Source of the DNA: Helicobacter sp. 11S02629-2
GTDB lineage: Bacteria; Campylobacterota; Campylobacteria; Campylobacterales; Helicobacteraceae
Length of the DNA: 64,000 nt
Assembly (NCBI RefSeq): GCF_002272875.1
Contig: NZ_MLAN01000001.1
Location: 186,001-250,000, forward strand
Direction of reading: 5' to 3'
Positions 58,778 through 64,000 of the stretch are shown in pieces. Every line of letters begins with the position of its first letter. Within the stretch, counting starts at the first letter, position 1. The position numbers and the translations under genes were made by a program. The notes under the pieces were generated by a model. That model had not been told where the DNA came from. It was given only the letters and a program-made list of their open reading frames with translations, and searched no databases.

Positions 58778-59566
58778 TTAAAAAATATTAGCTATAGACA
58801 CATGGAAAAAGTACTCTATGACCTTATTTAAAGTAGCTAAGACTGATAGGACGTAGATGATTATTAAAACTATCCTGTGCCATTTAAGGCTCATTTTAGT
58901 TATTAAAAAGATTCCTATGCTTACGCCTATGATGCTTCCTATACCAAGGATGGAGCCATTTTTTAATACCACGTGATCAACAACGTGTAATCTTAGCAGA
59001 GATACCATCCCAGCAATAGAGCTAAATACTATAAAAAACAAAGCAACTGGTGCTATCTTCTTACTATCAAGCCCTAGCATCTTTGAAAGCAAAGGCCCCA
59101 GTATAACGCCTCCTCCTATGCCTAAAGGTATGGCAAAGATACCAGTTATAAAGCCTATAAAAAGCATGCTAAAAAATCTTTTTATCTTATTGACTTGCTT
59201 GACTATGGTTTCTTTTTTCTTATTAAAGATAAAGTTTAAAAGAGAGTAGATTCCAACTAGTAAGAAGATAAACATAAGCCATCTTGAAGGTATATAAGTT
59301 AAAGCAAGTCCACTAAAGCCAGCACCTATAAAACCACCTACCCCAACAGTCAAGCCAACTAAGATAGAAAGCTTTTTAGTTTTTAGATTAATAGCTGTCC
59401 CAAAGATAGAAGAAAAAATCATCTGCATAACTGAGATAGCAACTGCTTCAGTAGGCGAGACAAAATAAAGCATAACTGGAACTATAACAGTCCCCCCACC
59501 TATACCAAACATCCCACTTAATGCCCCTGTAACTATTCCAAGCAAAGCAAAATATACTACATCCAT
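58778..59566 (-). CDS. TSUP (TauE/SafE) family permease
   Basis: The 262-residue protein has about eight helices and the two-fold TSUP repeat: LGIVTGALSGMFGIGGGTVIVPVMLYF in the first half and FITGIFAIPLGIGGGVILGPLLSKML in the second. The family exports or imports sulfur-containing or carboxylic anions. The substrate cannot be inferred from the neighbours (M23 peptidase on one side, divergent glycosyltransferase on the other). Confidence 0.85.
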   Translation of the reverse strand: MDVVYFALLGIVTGALSGMFGIGGGTVIVPVMLYFVSPTEAVAISVMQMIFSSIFGTAINLKTKKLSILVGLTVGVGGFIGAGFSGLALTYIPSRWLMFIFLLVGIYSLLNFIFNKKKETIVKQVNKIKRFFSMLFIGFITGIFAIPLGIGGGVILGPLLSKMLGLDSKKIAPVALFFIVFSSIAGMVSLLRLHVVDHVVLKNGSILGIGSIIGVSIGIFLITKMSLKWHRIVLIIIYVLSVLATLNKVIEYFFHVSIANIF

Positions 59567-59661
59567 AATAGACTATCCTTACTTAAAGGGTTAAAACTAA
59601 CCCTAAAACTCTAAATGCAAAATCCATGTTGAAATGAAAATATTTTAACCAAAAAGACTGC

Positions 59662-59667
59662 TACAAT
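59662..59667 (+). promoter_or_regulatory. Putative -10 of the GT2 gene
   Basis: TACAAT lies 33 bp upstream of the start. There is no clear -35. Confidence 0.3.
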
Positions 59668-59699
59668 TAAAAAGTAAATTAAATACATAACGGAAGGCT

Positions 59700-61034
59700 A
59701 TGCCATATTTAAAACCTCAAATCTCAATCATTACACCTTTTTATGATACTGATTCTTACTTCAGAGACTGCCTAGATTCCTTAGTCAAACAGACCTATGA
59801 CAATATAGAAATCATCCTCATAGATGACGGAAGCAGTGATAAAAGCTTAGAAATAGCACTAGAGTATGCAAGAAAAGACCCAAGAATCTTCATCATCTCT
59901 AAGCCTAATGGCGGACAAAGTAGTGCTAGAAACTTAGGATTAGAGTTTATAAAAGGTACTAATTTAAGAGAGGCTTTAAAAAGTAAAGATAATGTAAACT
60001 TAACGCCTAAAGAAAGGGAGTTTTTAGACCTAGTAAAAACAAAAGCTAGCAATCACATCTACGTCGATAAAAGCGTACTAGAAACTGCTATCTCAAAGCT
60101 TCCTGAAGACTCTTTTGTCCACTTTGTAGATAGTGATGACTTTATAACTTTAGAGTGCATCAAAGACTGTGTTGATGTTTTAGATAAAGAAGTTGATATA
60201 GTCTGGCATGGTATGGGCTCTCAAGTAGAAGGCTATGGGCTAGGAGAGTTTATAGTTGACTACTACATGCAATCTTTAAGAAGATCTAGTAAAAAGATAG
60301 TTTCAACCTATCAGATTTTAAATGATATGTATTTTGGTGATCTTCCTTGGGTTTGTCATGGAATCTTTCGTGCAGATAAGCTTAATGTCTTAGATCTAAG
60401 ATTTAAATACATAGAGTGCGAAGACCACCTTTTTGGGTTGCTGCTTTTTTTAAGCTGCTCTGTTGGCATAAGTGAAGAAGATTTTAAAGCACATAAGAAT
60501 CTAAAGATTATAAATAAGCAAAGCTATATTTATAGGATTAGGGCTAATTCAACTTGTGATTACTTTAAAAGTAAGGATATAGGGCAAGTTCCTAAGCACT
60601 TAAAGCCTATATCTACTTACTTTAAAGACTTTAGCAAGCTTAGAAAGTACTACCATGCTTACTGCTTTTCTATAGTTTTAAATGAGCTTTTAAATAACAA
60701 AGATAGATTTGAACCTAAGACTTTTAAAAGGATAGTTCAAGTCTACTTGCCAGTAAGCCTAGGACTTAAAAGGCCTAGTATAGACCCTTTAAACGCCAAG
60801 GCTTTAGATGCTAAGGTATTAGAGTATATAAGCACTCAAGGCTTTTCTTATAGATTTATATCTACTAAACCTAAAACTGCTAAAACCTTTTATGCACTAA
60901 GAGATGGTATTTATTTTTCATTCAAGATAGCTAGAAGAGCCATCGTGCTTACTTTAATAGCCCTTGGAGTAAAAGAAACTATAAAAAGGCTTTTAAAAAA
61001 AGAAGCTAATAAAGACTTACCTTTAGAGCACTAA
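59700..61034 (+). CDS. Family 2 glycosyltransferase, probable surface glycan enzyme
   Basis: The 444-residue GT-A enzyme has ISIITPFYDTDSYFRDCLDSLVKQTYDNIEIILIDDGSSD at the N-terminus, KPNGGQSSARNLGLEF, and the DxD-type FVHFVDSDDFI near residue 145. An insert of about 50 residues lies between the last two motifs; it is charged and absent from most GT2 proteins. A basic, partly hydrophobic C-terminal helix (FKIARRAIVLTLIALGVKETIKRLLKK) may hold it to the membrane. It probably acts on LPS or another surface sugar; donor and acceptor are unknown. GGAAGG precedes the start. Confidence 0.8.
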   Translation: MPYLKPQISIITPFYDTDSYFRDCLDSLVKQTYDNIEIILIDDGSSDKSLEIALEYARKDPRIFIISKPNGGQSSARNLGLEFIKGTNLREALKSKDNVNLTPKEREFLDLVKTKASNHIYVDKSVLETAISKLPEDSFVHFVDSDDFITLECIKDCVDVLDKEVDIVWHGMGSQVEGYGLGEFIVDYYMQSLRRSSKKIVSTYQILNDMYFGDLPWVCHGIFRADKLNVLDLRFKYIECEDHLFGLLLFLSCSVGISEEDFKAHKNLKIINKQSYIYRIRANSTCDYFKSKDIGQVPKHLKPISTYFKDFSKLRKYYHAYCFSIVLNELLNNKDRFEPKTFKRIVQVYLPVSLGLKRPSIDPLNAKALDAKVLEYISTQGFSYRFISTKPKTAKTFYALRDGIYFSFKIARRAIVLTLIALGVKETIKRLLKKEANKDLPLEH

Positions 61035-61143
61035 GACATAGCCTAAGATAACCCATGCATAAGCTTTTAAATCTTGTCATAATTAAGTCACAAAACCTTT
61101 TTACAATTCAGCCATTAACTTAAGTCTAATCACAGGAGAGTAT

Positions 61144-62238
61144 ATGAAAGGACAAAAAGATAAAAAGCCTTCCCCCCAAGAGCGTGCTAACTCACGCTAC
61201 TTAGAAGAGCTACAAAAAGCAGAAATCGCTAAAAACCTAGCTAAGCAAAGCATCCAAAAAAGGCACTTTATCTCTAACTTCAACTCTCCTCTTGCAAAAG
61301 AAAGAAGAAGAAAAAGACTAAAAAAACTAAACTTCCTAAAAAAGATTAGAAAACTTAAAAAGCAGCTTAGGCGTCACAGGATAACGCTTGCTGATATCAT
61401 CTATCAAAACATCTCAACCATCTTTGCGTGGATAGTAGTAATAGTGCTTTTTGCCATAGCTTTAAGCATCATAATTAATGCCATCCCTGCTTTTAGCAAG
61501 TTTGGCTTTGGCTTTTTGATATCGACTAAATGGGATTCTGGGCGAGAGGTCTTTGGTGCACTAAATGCCATCTATGGAAGTATAGTTGGTGCAATCATCG
61601 CTATGGTTATAGCTATTCCTATATCAATTGGCATAGCTATCTTTTTAACAGAGCTTGCCCATAAACATGTAAAAGTAGTAGTAGGCGTGGCTATAGAGCT
61701 ACTAGCTGCCGTGCCTTCTATAGTTTATGGCATGGTAGGGCTTATCTTTTTAGTGCCACTTGTTGCCAAACTAAGCCCAGATGGCACAAGTATAGGAGTT
61801 GGAATCTTAAGTGCATCTATAGTTTTAAGCATCATGGTGCTACCTTTTATGGCTTCTTTGATGAGAGATAGCATAGATGCAACCCCACCCATGCTTAAAG
61901 AATCTGCTTACGGACTTGGAGCTACTCGCTTTGAAGTAGTAAAAGATGTAGTCTTTCCTTATGCTAAAACTGGCGTTGTAGGTTCCATGATACTAGCTTT
62001 ATCTCGCGTGCTTGGCGAAACTATGGCAGTAGCCCTTTTAATAGGCGGCACACAAAAGATCCCAGCTTCCTTAATCCAGCCAGCAACTAATATCCCAGCA
62101 ACCATAGCTATAAATTTTGGAGAAGCAGGAGATGGGATCTATAGCTCAAGTCTTTTTTACCTAGCCTTAGTTTTACTAGTCTTAAACTTTATAATCATAT
62201 TCATAGCTAAAAAATTTATAAATAGAAAAAGGGGTTAA
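61144..62238 (+). CDS. pstC: Phosphate ABC transporter permease PstC with basic N-terminal tail
   Basis: The 364-residue permease of the high-affinity phosphate importer has six helices from about residue 90. GREVFGALNAIYGSIVGAIIAMVIAIPISIGIAIFLTEL and the EAA loop KESAYGLGATRFEVVKDVVFPYAKTGVVG are typical. The first 85 or so residues are very basic and helical (KERRRKRLKKLNFLKKIRKL), an extension not found in ordinary PstC. GGAGAG precedes the ATG. The binding protein gene pstS is not upstream. It is followed by pstA after three bases. Confidence 0.9.
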   Translation: MKGQKDKKPSPQERANSRYLEELQKAEIAKNLAKQSIQKRHFISNFNSPLAKERRRKRLKKLNFLKKIRKLKKQLRRHRITLADIIYQNISTIFAWIVVIVLFAIALSIIINAIPAFSKFGFGFLISTKWDSGREVFGALNAIYGSIVGAIIAMVIAIPISIGIAIFLTELAHKHVKVVVGVAIELLAAVPSIVYGMVGLIFLVPLVAKLSPDGTSIGVGILSASIVLSIMVLPFMASLMRDSIDATPPMLKESAYGLGATRFEVVKDVVFPYAKTGVVGSMILALSRVLGETMAVALLIGGTQKIPASLIQPATNIPATIAINFGEAGDGIYSSSLFYLALVLLVLNFIIIFIAKKFINRKRG

Positions 62239-62241
62239 ATT

Positions 62242-63084
62242 ATGCATAATGCCAATCTAACAAGAAGAAGGATTATAAACGTCATAGCCCTAAGCCTAAG
62301 CTATATCTTTGCGATATTTGGTGTTTTGGTATTAATCTTTATCATAGGGGCTGTGCTTTATAAAGGCTTACAGCACTTTGGCTTGCACCTTTTTATTAAT
62401 GATGACTTAGGGCCAAGGGACCCTGCTAGTGGTTTGCGTGCTGCCATAGTAGGGCAGATAATCTTAGCCATAGGTGCTAGCATCATCTCTATACCTATAG
62501 GGCTTTTAGCTGGGACTTTTTTAAGAGAGTACTGCAAGAATCAAAAAGTGCTAAACATAGTTAGGATGTGTGGAGACTTACTAAACTCCATGCCAACTAT
62601 CATAATCGCCACTTTTATCTATGCCATCATAGTTGTGCCAACACATGGTTTTAGTGGCTATGCTGGAATCTTAGCCTTAAGTATCATAATGATTCCAATC
62701 GTTTTAAAAACTACTGATGATATGCTATCTCTAGTGCCTGATAACCTTAAAGAAGCAGCCATGGCACTAGGGGCTTCAAGATATAAGATGATAACCCAGA
62801 TAGTTTATAGAGCCGCTAGAAATGGCCTTCTAACTGGAATCTTACTAGCCTTTTGTAGGGTAAGTGGAGAAAGTGCGCCTTTACTTTTTACAGCCAGCAA
62901 CTCTCAAATCTTAACTTTTAACCCAGTAAACCCTATGCCTAGTCTTAGTATATGGATGTATAACTTTGCTACTAACCCAGAACACATCTATCAAACCCTA
63001 GGGTGGAATGCAGCCTTTTTACTAACTGCTTTCATACTAATAGTAAATATAGGCACAAGATTGCTAATTGCCAAAAAGAAATAA
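62242..63084 (+). CDS. pstA: Phosphate ABC transporter permease PstA
   Basis: The 280-residue permease has six helices. PASGLRAAIVGQIILAIGASIISIPIGLLAGTFL, LLNSMPTIIIATFIYAI and the EAA loop LKEAAMALGASRYKMITQIVYRAARNG are typical, as is the SGESAPLLFTA segment. It pairs with PstC. The coupling distance to pstB is 41 bp with a good AAAGGAG site. Confidence 0.95.
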   Translation: MHNANLTRRRIINVIALSLSYIFAIFGVLVLIFIIGAVLYKGLQHFGLHLFINDDLGPRDPASGLRAAIVGQIILAIGASIISIPIGLLAGTFLREYCKNQKVLNIVRMCGDLLNSMPTIIIATFIYAIIVVPTHGFSGYAGILALSIIMIPIVLKTTDDMLSLVPDNLKEAAMALGASRYKMITQIVYRAARNGLLTGILLAFCRVSGESAPLLFTASNSQILTFNPVNPMPSLSIWMYNFATNPEHIYQTLGWNAAFLLTAFILIVNIGTRLLIAKKK

Positions 63085-63125
63085 GGCAAAAGAAGTAAGA
63101 TAAAAACAAAAGGAGAACTATCCAC

Positions 63126-64000
63126 ATGAAAGAAAACAAAAAGCAAGATATCCAAAAAGATGTGTATGGACCTAAAGAATCTAAAGTGATAAAAACTGAC
63201 TTAAAAGATAAAAATACAAAAGCTAGTAAAGACTTAAAAGATAGTCCTTCTAAAGCACCTAGCAAAGAAGATTCTATATTACAAGTTAAAAATCTTAGCT
63301 TTTACTACCCACAGGCAAAAGTAGCAAGCATCAAAAATATCAATCTAAAAGTTGATAGAAATAAAGTCTTAGCTTTAATTGGCCCTAGTGGCTGTGGTAA
63401 AAGCACGCTACTAAGGTGTTTTAATCAGATACATAGTCTATATCCGGGTGCAAAGTATGAAGGTGAGATAGTCTATGAAGGACATAACATCCTAAGCAAA
63501 AAAACTGATCTAATAGACCTAAGAAGTAAGATAGGCATGATCTTTCAAAAGCCTACTCCCTTCCCTATGAGCATCTTTGATAATATAGCTTATGGCTTAA
63601 GACTTAAGGGTATAAGGTCTAAGATGGAGCTTTATCCACGTATAGAAAAAGCACTTAAAGGAGCTAATCTTTGGACTGAAGTAAAAGATAGACTAGATGA
63701 TAGTGCTATGGGGCTAAGTGGGGGACAGCAGCAAAGACTTTGCATAGCAAGGGCTATAGTTTTAAGCCCAGAGATACTGCTTTTTGATGAGCCTACTTCT
63801 GCACTTGATCCAATCGCAACTAAGGCTATAGAAGAGCTAGTAATTGAGCTAAAGAAAAAAGTTACTATCTTGATTGTTACGCATAATATGCAGCAAGCCC
63901 AAAGGGTTAGTGATGAAACAGCTTTTATGTATCTAGGCAATTTAATAGAGCTTAATAAAACCAAAGACATCTTTGATAACCCAAAAGAAAAGCTTACTAA
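63126..64000 (+). CDS. pstB: Phosphate ABC transporter ATPase PstB, 3' end cut by window
   Basis: The ATG at 63126 follows AAAGGAG, and the frame stays open to the end of the window, so about 291 codons are seen. After a 50-residue hydrophilic Lys/Asp/Ser-rich extension not usual in PstB, the ATPase shows [17 protein letters not shown] (Walker A), [19 protein letters not shown] (Q-loop, PstB-specific), [15 protein letters not shown] (signature), [16 protein letters not shown] (Walker B) and [13 protein letters not shown] (switch His). The last few residues are missing. Confidence 0.93.
   Translation, partial: MKENKKQDIQKDVYGPKESKVIKTDLKDKNTKASKDLKDSPSKAPSKEDSILQVKNLSFYYPQAKVASIKNINLKVDRNKVLALIGPSGCGKSTLLRCFNQIHSLYPGAKYEGEIVYEGHNILSKKTDLIDLRSKIGMIFQKPTPFPMSIFDNIAYGLRLKGIRSKMELYPRIEKALKGANLWTEVKDRLDDSAMGLSGGQQQRLCIARAIVLSPEILLFDEPTSALDPIATKAIEELVIELKKKVTILIVTHNMQQAQRVSDETAFMYLGNLIELNKTKDIFDNPKEKLT

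Noticed and set aside
1-64000. tRNA or rRNA genes, CRISPR arrays, insertion sequences, prophage
   Set aside because: No T-loop consensus with flanking cloverleaf, no regularly spaced direct repeats with spacers, no transposase or integrase frames were found.

Overview
The window is AT-rich (roughly one third G+C by eye), densely packed, and reads as the chromosome of an enterohepatic-type Helicobacter or a close campylobacterotal relative. The evidence is gene content and order: a tandem pair of lactate permeases; a hydD-hydE hydrogenase maturation pair; an ispDF / atypical HP1021-type regulator / ATP-sulfurylase-like / PgpA-like block; fliY-fliM-fliA-(small membrane protein)-flhG; cdsA-dxr; dnaG next to a PP-loop thiolase; and an alpha-1,2-fucosyltransferase with a homopolymeric C tract. 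No tRNA, rRNA, CRISPR array, insertion sequence or prophage is visible.

Layout. 1-1218: 3' part of a class III ribonucleotide reductase. 1314-6951: 2-methylcitrate operon prpE-B-C-D (minus). 7292-11223: dapD, hydE, hydD and a HAD phosphatase. 11466-12590: stand-alone ThiD2 and a Bax-inhibitor-like protein, divergent from gapA and an ABC ATPase. 14442-18361: an outer-membrane beta-barrel, mnmA and thiC. 18508-22383: ispDF, the atypical regulator, a Sat-like protein and a PgpA-like membrane protein. 22464-26884: three minus-strand genes for a CitE-type lyase, a CaiB-type CoA transferase and a MaoC-type hydratase, divergent from a dicarboxylate carrier. This is the composition expected for itaconate (or mesaconate/citramalate) catabolism. 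27117-37834: a long minus-strand run with an AsmA-like giant, dnaG, a PP-loop protein, a Xaa-Pro peptidase, a GT11 fucosyltransferase and FolB. 37785-41120: MltG and a UvrD-type helicase. 41135-49323: flagellar genes, a Crp-family regulator, thiL, dxr, cdsA and aroQ. 49412-53539: two lctP genes. 53738-59566: rpoN, lpxD, a small Cys protein, fbp, an M23 peptidase and a TSUP permease. 59700-64000: a GT2 glycosyltransferase and pstC-A-B (pstB cut by the window end).

Together the metabolic genes describe an organism living on small organic acids: lactate import, propionate through the methylcitrate cycle, a probable itaconate-type C5 dicarboxylate to pyruvate plus acetyl-CoA, and gluconeogenesis (fbp, gapA). 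Thiamine synthesis is spread over three loci (thiC, thiD2, thiL). The most unusual signals are: (1) the putative itaconate module with its own divergent carrier; (2) a 9-bp near-palindrome TAGAWTCTA at very high density, in genes and between them; (3) a poly-C14 tract placed so that slippage swaps the C-terminal tail of the fucosyltransferase instead of switching the enzyme off; and (4) Sat-like and PgpA-like proteins that keep the fold and position of their families but lack hallmark catalytic residues.
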